The notes beneath the pieces are model-generated. The model ran no database searches. It saw only the letters and a list, made by a program, of their open reading frames with translations, and had not been told where the DNA came from. Both the position numbers and the translations under genes were made by a program. From Alcaligenes faecalis (GTDB lineage Bacteria > Pseudomonadota > Gammaproteobacteria > Burkholderiales > Burkholderiaceae_B), in assembly GCF_005311025.1 (NCBI RefSeq), contig NZ_CP031747.1, positions 2,292,954-2,356,953 on the forward strand: 64,000 nt of DNA, given 5' to 3'. Positions 35,444-44,207 of the stretch are shown here, in pieces; the first letter of the stretch is position 1; each line of letters opens with the position of its first letter.

Positions 35444-38400
35444 TTAAAAACGTGCTGTCATACCGACGCGTACCGTTCGTCCGGGGGCCGGCATGGAGGT
35501 GCGGGCCATAGGGTCCAGGTAGTACTGATTAGTTAGATTGCTGATCGCCACGTCCACATTCAGGTTTTTCTGTACCTGATAGCTGGCGTAGGCATCGAAG
35601 ACCAAAATGGGGTTCCAGTAGTTCGTTCTGTTAAATGCCCAGCCAAGGCCACCAAAATGCCCTTCATCTTTGTTTTTCGCAGCGCTGTGATACACCGCAC
35701 GTGCTCCGAGCAGTAGTTTCTTTTCCAGCAGGCGTGCACCGACATCCAGATTCAGGGAGTACTGCGGTTGCAGGCTGGTTCTGGCAAAGGTGCGAGGGAA
35801 GCCGCCATCAACGCAGGCAGGTATGCGGTCGCTTCCTGCGGCTCCAGGGATGGGCATAAACGTCTGGGCGTAATCGGCGTCGCATAGCTGCTGCTTCAAG
35901 CGGTATGTGCCGCCAAAGTTGGCAAAGTATTTACCGCTATCCACGCGAGCTTGCAGTTCAATACCGGACATCTTTTTCTCGTCAAACTGCACGGTATTGA
36001 AGTCCCAGTCTCGGTCTATATAGTCTTTGATCCGGTTGTTGAAGTAATTGATTTTGATGTCTGCATATTCCAGACTTGGAAAGTAGCTGCTTAGATTGTG
36101 GACATAGCCGATTTCCCAGTTGTAGGCATGCTCAGGACGATTAGCGGTTCCGGTCGAGCGCTTGCTGCCGCCAGCCAAGGCCATGGAGGACTCGAACAGG
36201 CTTGGAAAACGTACAAATTCGTTGTATCGGGCATAAAGACGAATATCGTCTGTAATGAAGGCTGTCAGCCCGATGTGGGGAACCCATGCATGGTCTTTTT
36301 GTTTTTTAGGTTCTTCCCATTTATTGGATATTTCAGATTCGTCTTGGTAAACAGGTTTGCGATTGCTTATCGAGGCAATGTATTTGTCTACTGTGCCCTT
36401 TTGTCCCTGCGCATCGGTGACTTGCTCTGTTGAGTCAATTTCTCCATTGGTAAAGGGGTTATTGGCAGTAAAACCTTTGTGACTTTCTCCAGAGGGAACA
36501 AAAACCGTTTCTTCGATATAGCGATAGCCGTTGATTTTTCCTTCATGGAATGTATTACCTAATATTTCTTCAAATGTTTTTTTGCTTGTATGCCCGAAGA
36601 CGGCCTCTAGTAGACTTGGATCTAAGTCAGAAATGAACTGCCAGTTTTCTTCATATTGCTTGTAAATGGGCAATGTTTTTTCAATGATTTGGCCTTCGTA
36701 ATCAGCAACTTCTTGATTGCTCATTAAGCGCTGAACCTGGTAGTTATAGCCTTTCAGGGCAGGCTGAATAGCCCAGTCCTTATGCTGCTGACTACGCATC
36801 TCGGCCAGCTTGTCGTCGTACGACCAGTAGTCGCTATAGCGTGCGCCAGCATTCACTTGCAGCCAGTCCACAGGCCGCCAGTCGAAGTTAAAACCAAAAT
36901 TCCATTGCTGGCGGGTGCCTGAACGAGGCCCCATGTGGTTCACGCCCCAGGTCAATTCATTCAGGTTCTCGAGCTTCTCCGAAGCATCATGCTGCTTGAG
37001 TTTTTCTCGGGTGAAATCAGCGAACAAGCCCAGGTCCAGAGTTGGGTGCAATGTCATGGCGTTGCTGATGTTCAGCCCGCTACGCCTATGGTCAGTAATT
37101 TGCAAAGCTCTGGGGACGATGTTGAAGCGCCCATCTGTATTGGGGAGCTTTTCTGGGGCGGTAGGAGGTACCCAAGCGCATTCAGAGCCGTTTGTGCCCA
37201 GGACATGGCAATTTGTGTAGTTGTCCCAGTCACCATCGCGTCCGTTGTTCAAGCCCTGGCCTTGAATCCCATAAATGATGTCGCCATTCTGATGACGCTC
37301 ACTATCGCTTTGGGTAATCCAGGCTCCGGCCTTCAAGTTGATGAAACGACTGCCTTCGGGATTCCAGGAGTAGTTCAGGTTCCAGGTGTCTTGTTTGACC
37401 TTGCTATATGGGTTTTCGGTTTGGAGGATATTTTTTTCACCATAGCCATCCAGGGCATGGATTGCCCAGACCACGTTCCATGGCACGTTTTCGCCAAAGG
37501 TATGGTTGCTGCGCATGTAGCTCATATCAATGGCTTGATCGTGAGGTAGGCGCAAAGTGCCTTTCAGCAGCGTGGTTTCCAGTTCGCTGGATGTGTTCAG
37601 AACTTCCTCACCAGGACGGTAGTACTTGGCGATGTAGCTCACTCTGGGGAAGGAGTACGACGGGTTGTAGTCGCTATTTGCGTCCTCTTGCCAGGTGTCG
37701 TTCTCGTACTTGTCACTACCTTTCTTACCGCTGTAATAGTTGCCGCGACTGCGGTAGCTGTATGCGGCGAGCAGATCAAAATTTTCTTGCTGTGTGGCGA
37801 TGGCCAGGCGATAGGAGTGGTCTTCAAAATTGAAGTTCTTGCCGCTATTTCCGACTTTCGGCATACGGTCTGGCGAGATGTTGTCAGGTAGAACAACACC
37901 ATTCGTGCCACCTTTATGAAAGGTTGCTCCCGGAATATCGCGATAGTCCTTTCCGAAAATCCCAAAAGCCCGCTCATTCGGCTTGGTCGAGTTTGTCGCT
38001 GTCTCCGCCTTCAGCTCAATCCCGAAGGTCTCGCCCGGTTTGACAATATCTTCAACCTGCAGCGTGCGGATCTGCACCGATCCGCCAATCCCGCTAGCTC
38101 CCGACGTTGCCGACACGCCTTTTTCCACCAGAATGCTGCTGATCATATTGGGATCAACATAGTTGCGGTTGGCCACCCCGGCCGGTCCCAGCCAGACTGA
38201 TGTTGCCTGTTCCGTGCCGTCAATCGTCAGGGGAATTCGGCCTTCACCCTGGATACCGCGAATGTTCGGGTCCAGCGCGCCGCTATTGCGCGAGTCCCCC
38301 GCATACACACCGTTCAGGCCCTTGAATAAATCCCCCACGGAGCTGCCCTTGTACAGCTCGATTTCTTCCTTGCCGGCGTACACATTGGAGACGTCTTTCT

Positions 38401-38629
38401 CGAATACATCGGTTTTGCCGGCCTCATCGCGGGTTTCACGTACGACGGTAATAGTGTCCAGACGAGTGGCTCTGTCCGTGTCTTCCCGGCTCTCGTCCTG
38501 ACGGAAGGAGGGTGGGGCGCTGCCCACGCTTTGGGCCTGTGTCTGCCCGGCCCAGGAGGCCAGAATCAAGGCATACACCAGCGGCTTGAGCGCGTGTTTT
38601 TTTGTGTAGGGTGAAAGGGTAGCGGACAT
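35444..38629 (-). CDS. Large TonB-dependent receptor, hemophilin-receptor (HphR)-like
   Basis: This 1061-residue outer-membrane receptor has a signal peptide ending QTQA, a TonB-box-like segment LDTITVV (about 60), a plug (about 85-200, with LDPNIRGIQGEGRIPLTIDGTEQ and SGIGGSVQIRTL) and a 22-strand barrel ending RVGMTARF. It is about 300 residues longer than usual siderophore receptors, owing to long extracellular loops, as in receptors that dock a protein ligand. It sits directly upstream of the hemophilin-like and Slam genes and has a Fur-like box in its promoter, so it probably takes heme from the secreted protein. Confidence 0.85.
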   Translation of the reverse strand: MSATLSPYTKKHALKPLVYALILASWAGQTQAQSVGSAPPSFRQDESREDTDRATRLDTITVVRETRDEAGKTDVFEKDVSNVYAGKEEIELYKGSSVGDLFKGLNGVYAGDSRNSGALDPNIRGIQGEGRIPLTIDGTEQATSVWLGPAGVANRNYVDPNMISSILVEKGVSATSGASGIGGSVQIRTLQVEDIVKPGETFGIELKAETATNSTKPNERAFGIFGKDYRDIPGATFHKGGTNGVVLPDNISPDRMPKVGNSGKNFNFEDHSYRLAIATQQENFDLLAAYSYRSRGNYYSGKKGSDKYENDTWQEDANSDYNPSYSFPRVSYIAKYYRPGEEVLNTSSELETTLLKGTLRLPHDQAIDMSYMRSNHTFGENVPWNVVWAIHALDGYGEKNILQTENPYSKVKQDTWNLNYSWNPEGSRFINLKAGAWITQSDSERHQNGDIIYGIQGQGLNNGRDGDWDNYTNCHVLGTNGSECAWVPPTAPEKLPNTDGRFNIVPRALQITDHRRSGLNISNAMTLHPTLDLGLFADFTREKLKQHDASEKLENLNELTWGVNHMGPRSGTRQQWNFGFNFDWRPVDWLQVNAGARYSDYWSYDDKLAEMRSQQHKDWAIQPALKGYNYQVQRLMSNQEVADYEGQIIEKTLPIYKQYEENWQFISDLDPSLLEAVFGHTSKKTFEEILGNTFHEGKINGYRYIEETVFVPSGESHKGFTANNPFTNGEIDSTEQVTDAQGQKGTVDKYIASISNRKPVYQDESEISNKWEEPKKQKDHAWVPHIGLTAFITDDIRLYARYNEFVRFPSLFESSMALAGGSKRSTGTANRPEHAYNWEIGYVHNLSSYFPSLEYADIKINYFNNRIKDYIDRDWDFNTVQFDEKKMSGIELQARVDSGKYFANFGGTYRLKQQLCDADYAQTFMPIPGAAGSDRIPACVDGGFPRTFARTSLQPQYSLNLDVGARLLEKKLLLGARAVYHSAAKNKDEGHFGGLGWAFNRTNYWNPILVFDAYASYQVQKNLNVDVAISNLTNQYYLDPMARTSMPAPGRTVRVGMTARF

Positions 38630-38749
38630 AAAACGAACCAGGGCTCCGTGCGAAAAATAACAATCTGTCGTGAGGAAATACTTCCCGTTTGCTGGCCAGG
38701 CTCACCCCTTGTCTCAAAAGGTGAGGAAAGGCACGGGGATATTATTCAC

Positions 38750-38768
38750 ATTAATGAGAATAGTTATC
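38750..38768. promoter_or_regulatory. Fur-box candidate upstream of the TonB receptor
   Basis: The 19 bases match the Fur consensus GATAATGATAATCATTATC at 14 positions (core TTAATGAGAATAGTTATC). It lies about 120 bases before the receptor start, and would make the receptor-hemophilin-Slam unit iron-repressed. Confidence 0.6.
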
Positions 38769-38900
38769 ACTTAGATTGATATGCAGGACGGAGCAATTCC
38801 TATGCAGGACCGGAAATCCGCTGCAATTGCAGGAATTTGTCAAAGCAGAAGGGGAACTTTTCAGGGAGAGGGCCGCAGGGGGCGGCCCGAAAGAAGGGTG

Positions 38901-38922
38901 GGCCTCTATGAATGCAGAGGCC
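38901..38922 (-). terminator. Hairpin after the AraC regulator gene
   Basis: GGCCTCT and AGAGGCC form a 7-bp stem 24 bases after the minus-strand AraC stop. A second GC-rich hairpin (GGGCCGC...GCGGCCC) follows at 38869-38888. T runs are poor, so termination strength is uncertain. Confidence 0.45.
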
Positions 38923-38945
38923 GAAAACAGCGGAAATACAAAGGT

Positions 38946-39926
38946 TTAGGCGCGCTTGTTGCCAAAAATGGATTTGGGCGAGCGGCCAAAGTAGCGCGTA
39001 AAGGCGACGGAAAAATTATTGGGGTATTTGTAGCCGACTTGCCAAGCGGTCTGGGCCACTTGTTGGCCGGACTCCAGCAAGGTATAGGCTTTGCGCATAC
39101 GCAGTTCAAGCAGCAGGCCGATAGGCGTGTTGTCGTACAGATAGCGAAAACCTTCTTTAAGTTTGTGCTCGTTAATGCCTACCGTCGTGGCCAGATACTC
39201 CACCGTGATTTGCTGGTCCAGTTGCGAGCTGAGCAAATCGCGTGCTCGCTCGACCCGTTGAATATCATCCACCGACAGCGGGGCGCTGTTGGGGGCGTCG
39301 GGTGGGGCCAGGCGGTTGAACTGCTCGGCCAGCAAGCTGAGTGCATGGATTTGCAGGTTCAGCCTGTGGTGATGAATGGGCTGCTCCGGGGTGCACGGCT
39401 GCATATAGCGTGCCAGTGCCGCCGCATGGGCCATGGTGGCCTGGCTGCTGGCATGAAAGGACAGACGGTGCAGTCCCACGCAATCCATCAACTGGGTGGC
39501 GCGTTCCGGGCCCACGTATTTGTTCAAGGCCGCCTCGCTGATGACCAGCCGTAATTGCGATACGGATTGGTCCTCTTGATAGTGGCGTTCCCCCCGCAGG
39601 GATCGAAAAGCCGTCACCGTGGTATGGCCTGCCTTGAACAGCAGATCTGAGCTCTCCCGACCCTGATAGGCCGACTGTCCTTGCAGACCCACCGTCACCA
39701 CAATGACACGGCCCGCGTGCGGGCCGTTGCTCTCTTCAACCAGCGATCGGCTGGGGTGATAGTGCAAGCGGCCCAACAAGAACCCTTGTTCCAGTTCCAC
39801 GCATTCGGAATAGCAGTGGCCCAGTTCTTCGGGTAGTTGCAGCCGGACTCGGCCATCGCTCAGAGCGCGGCATGACCTGGGTTCATCCGTGGTTAAGCGA
39901 TAGCCAAATTTGCGCGTGTTCATCAT
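38946..39926 (-). CDS. PchR-like AraC-family activator of metallophore genes
   Basis: This 326-residue protein has a long N-terminal sensor domain and the C-terminal AraC domain of the PchR/PdtC group: ITVEYLATTVGINEHKLKEGFRYLYDNTPIGLLLELRM and the final FSVAFTRYFGRSPKSI. Members bind a metal-siderophore complex and activate uptake and synthesis genes. It lies between the heme receptor unit and the thiocarboxylate cluster and is divergent from the latter with a Fur-like box between, so it is the best candidate for the positive regulator of that cluster. Confidence 0.85.
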   Translation of the reverse strand: MMNTRKFGYRLTTDEPRSCRALSDGRVRLQLPEELGHCYSECVELEQGFLLGRLHYHPSRSLVEESNGPHAGRVIVVTVGLQGQSAYQGRESSDLLFKAGHTTVTAFRSLRGERHYQEDQSVSQLRLVISEAALNKYVGPERATQLMDCVGLHRLSFHASSQATMAHAAALARYMQPCTPEQPIHHHRLNLQIHALSLLAEQFNRLAPPDAPNSAPLSVDDIQRVERARDLLSSQLDQQITVEYLATTVGINEHKLKEGFRYLYDNTPIGLLLELRMRKAYTLLESGQQVAQTAWQVGYKYPNNFSVAFTRYFGRSPKSIFGNKRA

Positions 39927-39982
39927 TTCTCCTGCTAAAAGCGCCTCGCATATGAATTGCTCCGTTCAGCATAGATCTTAAT

Positions 39983-40001
39983 GCAAATAATTCTCATTAA
40001 A
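39983..40001. promoter_or_regulatory. Fur-box candidate in the divergent AraC/methyltransferase promoter
   Basis: The segment with AATAATTCTCATTAA matches the 19-base Fur consensus at 12 positions and has the ATTCTCATT core typical of Fur sites. It lies between the AraC gene and the methyltransferase gene and could repress both directions under iron sufficiency. Confidence 0.55.
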
Positions 40002-40068
40002 TATATATCATTTCTAGCTGTGATGGCAGAGGGAAGGGCCATTGTGGAATTCACGGAGGTAAAAAACA

Positions 40069-41133
40069 GTGCTGGATCGATCGCTAGGAGAAGTCGTTTT
40101 GTCGGAGCAATTGCTGGAGTCGCATGCTCTGCAAGCCTGTTGGGACGCGCAATTGGCGGGTTTAAGTGCAGATGCCTTGAACCTGGCTTTGGGGTATGGC
40201 GTGTTTGCGCATCTGGATCAGTTTATCGCTGCGGAGGAACTTGCGCTTGTGCTCAAGTGGGACGCCGACAACACCGCCTACCTGCTGGAGTTGCTGTGGA
40301 GTCTGGAGCTGCTGGAGTGTCAGTGGACCTGTCCGCGACGCTATCGCAGCCTGCCGCAAACGGCGCGTTATCTGAATCCGGGTTCGGCGCAATACTGTGG
40401 CGATGCCTTGCTGTTTCGGCATGGTGTCTTGCGTCAGGTGGGCAATCAGCTCGATGAGCTGCTGCGTAATGGCAAATCGCCTCCAGCGGATCCGGCATTG
40501 ATTCAGCAAGGCTGGGCAGCGGCGGCACGTTCACAAATTGCCCAGGAACAAACGGCGGTGACGGCCGAGGTGGCCTGTGAGATTTTTGGAGCCGTGCCGG
40601 AGTTCTGGCAGGCGCAACGTCTGCTGGATTTGGGTGGTGGGCCAGGACTGGTAGCCATCGCCTTGGCGCAACAGCAGCAGGACTTGAATGCCGTGGTGTT
40701 CGAGTACAAAGCGGCGGCTGCTGTCGCTCAGCAAAAAATTCTTGATGCGGGTCTGGAGGCCCGTGTCAGCACCTTGGCCGGTGATCTGCTGGTGGACGAT
40801 TTCGGGGCGGATTATGACCTGATCTGGTGCTCTTCCGTGCTGCATTTTGTACCGGATATTCCTGCTTTGCTGGCCCGTCTGTATCGCGCGCTGCGCCCCG
40901 GTGGGGTGCTGGTGTGCTGTCACGCCGAAGTGCATACCGAGGTCAGCAAGGCCAAACGGATTTTGCATTACTACCTGCATATGCGCATGCAAGGCCGCCA
41001 TGTGCTGCCGGAAGGGCAGTTGGCCCAGTTGCTGGAACAAGCCGGATTTGATGATGTTCAGCAGTTTGATGAGGTGCGCTTTCCGGTTGCGCCCGTCACT
41101 GCATTGATTGCGCGCAAGGCGTGCAAAGGGTGA
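40069..41133 (+). CDS. SAM-dependent methyltransferase (O-methyltransferase family 2-like)
   Basis: This 354-residue protein has an N-terminal helical dimerisation domain (about 1-155) and a Rossmann SAM domain with motif I LLDLGGGPGLVAIALAQ (about 184-200), an acidic residue after the second strand, and LIWCSSVLHFVPDIPALLARLYRALRPGGVLV. The start is a GTG with GGAGG at 40055-40059. It is the first gene on the plus side of the metallophore cluster and probably methylates an oxygen, sulfur or carboxyl group of the product or of an inactivated by-product. Similar methyltransferases occur in the pdt and qbs clusters. Confidence 0.85.
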   Translation: MLDRSLGEVVLSEQLLESHALQACWDAQLAGLSADALNLALGYGVFAHLDQFIAAEELALVLKWDADNTAYLLELLWSLELLECQWTCPRRYRSLPQTARYLNPGSAQYCGDALLFRHGVLRQVGNQLDELLRNGKSPPADPALIQQGWAAAARSQIAQEQTAVTAEVACEIFGAVPEFWQAQRLLDLGGGPGLVAIALAQQQQDLNAVVFEYKAAAAVAQQKILDAGLEARVSTLAGDLLVDDFGADYDLIWCSSVLHFVPDIPALLARLYRALRPGGVLVCCHAEVHTEVSKAKRILHYYLHMRMQGRHVLPEGQLAQLLEQAGFDDVQQFDEVRFPVAPVTALIARKACKG

Positions 41134-42374
41134 TGAGAATGAAGACGTGGAAAGCATGGGGGGCGCAACTGCTGTTTGGCTGGATGAATCTGGTGCTGGC
41201 TGTCCCCAGTATTTACCTGATGCTGGGTATGCCCCTGGTGATGCGACAGCATGGCTGGTCCGGCACCGAGATAGGTTTGTTCCAGCTGGCGGCCTTGCCC
41301 GCCATTTTCAAGCTGGTGCTGGCCATGCCGGTGCAGCGTGTCCGCCTGGGTGGCGGACATTTTGTGCATTGGCTGTGGTTGATGGCGGTCTTGTTGTTGG
41401 CTTTGTATGTAGGCATAGGCCGCGAGAATCTGATTGATCAGCGGACCCTGCTGTTTGCCCTGACCTTTGCCATCAGCATTGTGGCGACCTGGATGGACAT
41501 CCCCTTGAATGCCTTGGCGGTGCAATACCTGCCGCGTGACGAGCAGTTGCGTGCAGGCAGTATTCGTTCTGCCGCCTTGTTTCTGGGCGCGATCGTCGGG
41601 GCGGGGGTGATGGTGCTGGTGCAGGCCCGTTGGGGTTGGCAGGCACCGTTTGTCTTGATGGGCCTGGGGCTGGTGATTGGTTGTTTGCCCTTTGTCTTTT
41701 TGCGTTCCAAAGCCGGTTTGCAAGCGGCTGAGACTGAGCAGGCAACGCCCGGTTTTGTTGCCGATTGGGTCAGCTTCTTCGGGCAGGAAGGGGCCAAGCA
41801 GTGGACCAGCCTGCTACTGACCAGCTTCCCCTTTATTGGCGCTGTCTGGTTCTACTTGAAACCCTTGATGCTGGACCAGGGCATGCCTTTGGAAGAGGTG
41901 GCCTGGACGGTCGGGATTGCCGGTGGCATTACCGGTGCCGTGTTCAGCCTGATTGGCGGACGTTTGGCGTCATTTCTGGGTGCCGCGCGTGCCATTCCGA
42001 TTTATCTGCTGGCGGCCTTGCTGTCTCTGATTCTGTTGATGGTTTCCGTCTGGGCCAAGCTGGGGCCGGTGTGGCTGATCAGCAGCGCCCTGTTGATTGC
42101 GGCCAGCATGGGGGCTGTGTCCGCATTGCTTTTTGGGCTGACCATGTTCTTTACCCGTAGACAGCGCAATGCATCGGACTACGGTTTGCAGTCGACCATC
42201 TTCACCTTGGCCCGTATGGCCGTTCCCATTGTCGCCGGCATCGTGCTGGACCGTTTCGGTCAGGTTGTCATGCTGGGCGTGCTCACCTTGGGTGTTCTGT
42301 TCGCCTTTGTACTGGCTTGGCGCGTTCGCCACAGCGTCGGTGCCAGCACCGAAGTTTTGCTGCGTAGCCAGTAA
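41133..42374 (+). CDS. MFS permease, RhtX/FptX/AmpG-like
   Basis: This protein of about 413 residues has about 12 membrane segments and opens WGAQLLFGWMNLVLAVPSIYLMLGMPLVMR, in the style of the peptide-acetyl-CoA group that includes AmpG and the siderophore importers RhtX and FptX. The ATG at 41133 overlaps the methyltransferase stop (TGATG). Position in a metallophore cluster suggests import of the metal-loaded compound across the inner membrane, though export is possible. A strong terminator follows 13 bases after the stop. Confidence 0.82.
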   Translation: MRMKTWKAWGAQLLFGWMNLVLAVPSIYLMLGMPLVMRQHGWSGTEIGLFQLAALPAIFKLVLAMPVQRVRLGGGHFVHWLWLMAVLLLALYVGIGRENLIDQRTLLFALTFAISIVATWMDIPLNALAVQYLPRDEQLRAGSIRSAALFLGAIVGAGVMVLVQARWGWQAPFVLMGLGLVIGCLPFVFLRSKAGLQAAETEQATPGFVADWVSFFGQEGAKQWTSLLLTSFPFIGAVWFYLKPLMLDQGMPLEEVAWTVGIAGGITGAVFSLIGGRLASFLGAARAIPIYLLAALLSLILLMVSVWAKLGPVWLISSALLIAASMGAVSALLFGLTMFFTRRQRNASDYGLQSTIFTLARMAVPIVAGIVLDRFGQVVMLGVLTLGVLFAFVLAWRVRHSVGASTEVLLRSQ

Positions 42375-42387
42375 GTCAGGGTCTGAA

Positions 42388-42418
42388 AACGCCAGCGTGT
42401 GCAGGTTGCGCTGGCGTT
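42388..42418 (+). terminator. Rho-independent terminator inside the metallophore cluster
   Basis: AACGCCAGCG and CGCTGGCGTT form a perfect 10-bp stem with an 11-base loop, followed by CATCGTTTTTG. It separates the methyltransferase-MFS unit from the MoeZ unit. Confidence 0.8.
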
Positions 42419-42489
42419 CATCGTTTTTGCTCCGTTTCGCATAGAAATTAGAACCCAAAGGCTATTGTGTCATTTTCAGTCATATTTGA

Positions 42490-42510
42490 GAATAAGTCTT
42501 GTTCTTATTC
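42490..42510. promoter_or_regulatory. Palindrome in the MoeZ promoter region
   Basis: GAATAAG-N7-CTTATTC is a perfect inverted repeat 25 bases before the ATG at 42535, overlapping an AT-rich promoter-like stretch. It could bind the PchR-like regulator, Fur or another repressor. Confidence 0.45.
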
Positions 42511-42534
42511 ATATGTATTTAACCAGGAGTCATT

Positions 42535-43707
42535 ATGACCTTGCCCCCATTAGTTGAGCCCGGTGAGCCTTTAAGCCGCGAAGAGGTTAACCGTTATAGC
42601 CGTCACCTCTTGATTCCCAATGTGGGCATGGAAGGCCAGCGCCGCATCAAAAATGCCAAAGTGCTGGTTATCGGGGCAGGGGGGCTGGGTTCGCCCACCT
42701 TGCTGTACTTGGCCGCAGCCGGGGTGGGCACACTGGGCATCATCGACTTTGACCGGGTGGATGAATCCAATCTGCAGCGCCAGATCATTCACACCGTAGA
42801 CAGCATTGACGAGCTGAAAGTGGAAAGCGCCAAGCGTGCGATTCACAAGCTCAACCCCCATATCAAGGTAGAAACGTATACCGACAGGTTGGAACCTGAC
42901 ATGGCGGTCGAGCTGTTCTCGCGCTACGACCTGATTCTGGATGGCACCGACAACTTTGCGACCCGCTATCTGGTCAATGATGCGTGCATGCTGGCCGATA
43001 AACCCTATGTCTGGGGTTCGATCTTCCGCTTTGAAGGCCAGGTCGCGGTGTTCTGGGAAAACGCGCCCGGTGGCATAGGTTTGAACTACCGCGACCTGTA
43101 CCCCGAGCCCCCACCGCCCGAGCTGGCTCCGTCTTGCGCGCAGGGCGGTGTGTTTGGTGTCTTGTGCGCCTCGATTGCCTCCATCATGTCCACCGAAGCC
43201 ATCAAGCTGATTACCGGCATTGGCGATCCTTTGATCGGCCGCCTGATCGCTTATGACGCACTGGATATGTGCTACCGCGAACTGCCCATCCGCCGCCTGC
43301 CCAATCGCAAGCCCGTGACCGAGCTGGGCGATTACCAAACCTTCTGCGGCCTGAATCCACCGGCTGATGCCATGGCCATCCCCGTGCCTGTCATGACTGT
43401 GCTGGAGCTGAAAGAACGGCTGGACCAAGAGCAGGCCCCTGTCCTGGTGGACGTGCGCGATCCCAATGAATGGGAAATCGTGAATATTCCTGGCGCGATT
43501 CTGATGCCCAAATCGCCCACCGTCGCCGCCGAGATTCTGGCTGCCTTTGGTCCGAATGCGGATCTGGTGATTTCGTGCCGCTCCGGTGCGCGTTCCAGGA
43601 CCGTGTGCGAAGAGCTGATCAAGTTGAAGGCCCCCAAGGTGCGCAATCTGGAAGGCGGCGTGCTGGCTTGGGTGGAGCAGGTCGCTCCCGAATTGGCGTC
43701 TTACTAA
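42535..43707 (+). CDS. MoeZ/MoeB-like E1 activating enzyme with rhodanese domain
   Basis: This 390-residue protein activates the C-terminal Gly-Gly of a ubiquitin-like carrier by adenylation and then transfers sulfur to it. The E1 domain (about 15-260) has the ATP site VIGAGGLGSPTLLYLAAAGVG, DFDRVDESNLQRQ and the Cys-containing SCAQGGVFGVL. The zinc Cys pairs of E. coli MoeB are absent (NYRDLYPEP replaces CxxC), as in MoeZ. The C-terminal rhodanese domain (about 280-385) has the active-site loop SCRSGARS. It is followed by JAMM and MoaD-like genes, the PdtF/QbsC arrangement. Confidence 0.92.
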   Translation: MTLPPLVEPGEPLSREEVNRYSRHLLIPNVGMEGQRRIKNAKVLVIGAGGLGSPTLLYLAAAGVGTLGIIDFDRVDESNLQRQIIHTVDSIDELKVESAKRAIHKLNPHIKVETYTDRLEPDMAVELFSRYDLILDGTDNFATRYLVNDACMLADKPYVWGSIFRFEGQVAVFWENAPGGIGLNYRDLYPEPPPPELAPSCAQGGVFGVLCASIASIMSTEAIKLITGIGDPLIGRLIAYDALDMCYRELPIRRLPNRKPVTELGDYQTFCGLNPPADAMAIPVPVMTVLELKERLDQEQAPVLVDVRDPNEWEIVNIPGAILMPKSPTVAAEILAAFGPNADLVISCRSGARSRTVCEELIKLKAPKVRNLEGGVLAWVEQVAPELASY

Positions 43708-43726
43708 GTTCGGGAGGAAGCACATC

Positions 43727-44134
43727 ATGGCCTTGCAGATTCGTCGTTCTGCTCTGGAGCAAGTTCTGAATCATGCCAAGCAGGATCACCCCATTGAGGC
43801 ATGCGGACTGATTGCCGCCCAGGAGGGCTCGCTGGTGGCCGAACGCGTGCTGCCCATGCAAAACCGGGCGGCCTCGGAGGTGTTTTATCAGTTCGATTCG
43901 CGCGAGCAATTTCAGGTCTACCGCCGTCTGGATGAGGACGATCAGGAGTGCTGCGTGATCTATCACTCTCATACCGCCAGCCAGGCTTTCCCGAGCAAGG
44001 ATGACATTGATTTTGCGGGCCATCCCGAACTGCATTACTTGATCGTGTCCACCTGGGATCAGGCCACCGTGCCGGTTCGATCCTTCCGGATTATCGACGG
44101 CGGTGTGACCGAAGAAACCATCGTGATTGTCTAG
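43727..44134 (+). CDS. JAMM/MPN+ metalloprotease (PdtG/QbsD/Mec+-like)
   Basis: This 135-residue protein is a minimal prokaryotic JAMM isopeptidase. The zinc motif is complete: Glu in PIEACGLIA (about 24) and HSHTASQAFPSKDDID, which fits the HxH-x7-S-x2-D pattern. In thioquinolobactin synthesis the corresponding enzyme trims the C-terminus of the sulfur carrier. The carrier encoded next door already ends in Gly-Gly, so here the protease may free the carrier from an adduct. It lies 19 bases after the MoeZ gene. Confidence 0.92.
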   Translation: MALQIRRSALEQVLNHAKQDHPIEACGLIAAQEGSLVAERVLPMQNRAASEVFYQFDSREQFQVYRRLDEDDQECCVIYHSHTASQAFPSKDDIDFAGHPELHYLIVSTWDQATVPVRSFRIIDGGVTEETIVIV

Positions 44135-44207
44135 GGAGCAGCGTCGCTCCCCCAAGGGGGCGTGCGTCCCGGCTGTTGGAAACCACTATTTCAAAGGAGT
44201 TTTAAAC

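Noticed and set aside
35444-38629. Classic siderophore receptor for the thiocarboxylate product
   Set aside because: Its length of 1061 residues and its operon with a Slam and hemophilin-like gene point to a protein-docking heme receptor; a dual role cannot be excluded.
42571-43728. 385-residue open frame on the minus strand
   Set aside because: It is antisense to the MoeZ gene, whose motifs are unmistakable.
44127-44207. 27-residue N-terminal extension of the MoaD-like carrier
   Set aside because: The beta-grasp fold starts at 44208, which has its own AAGGAG site.
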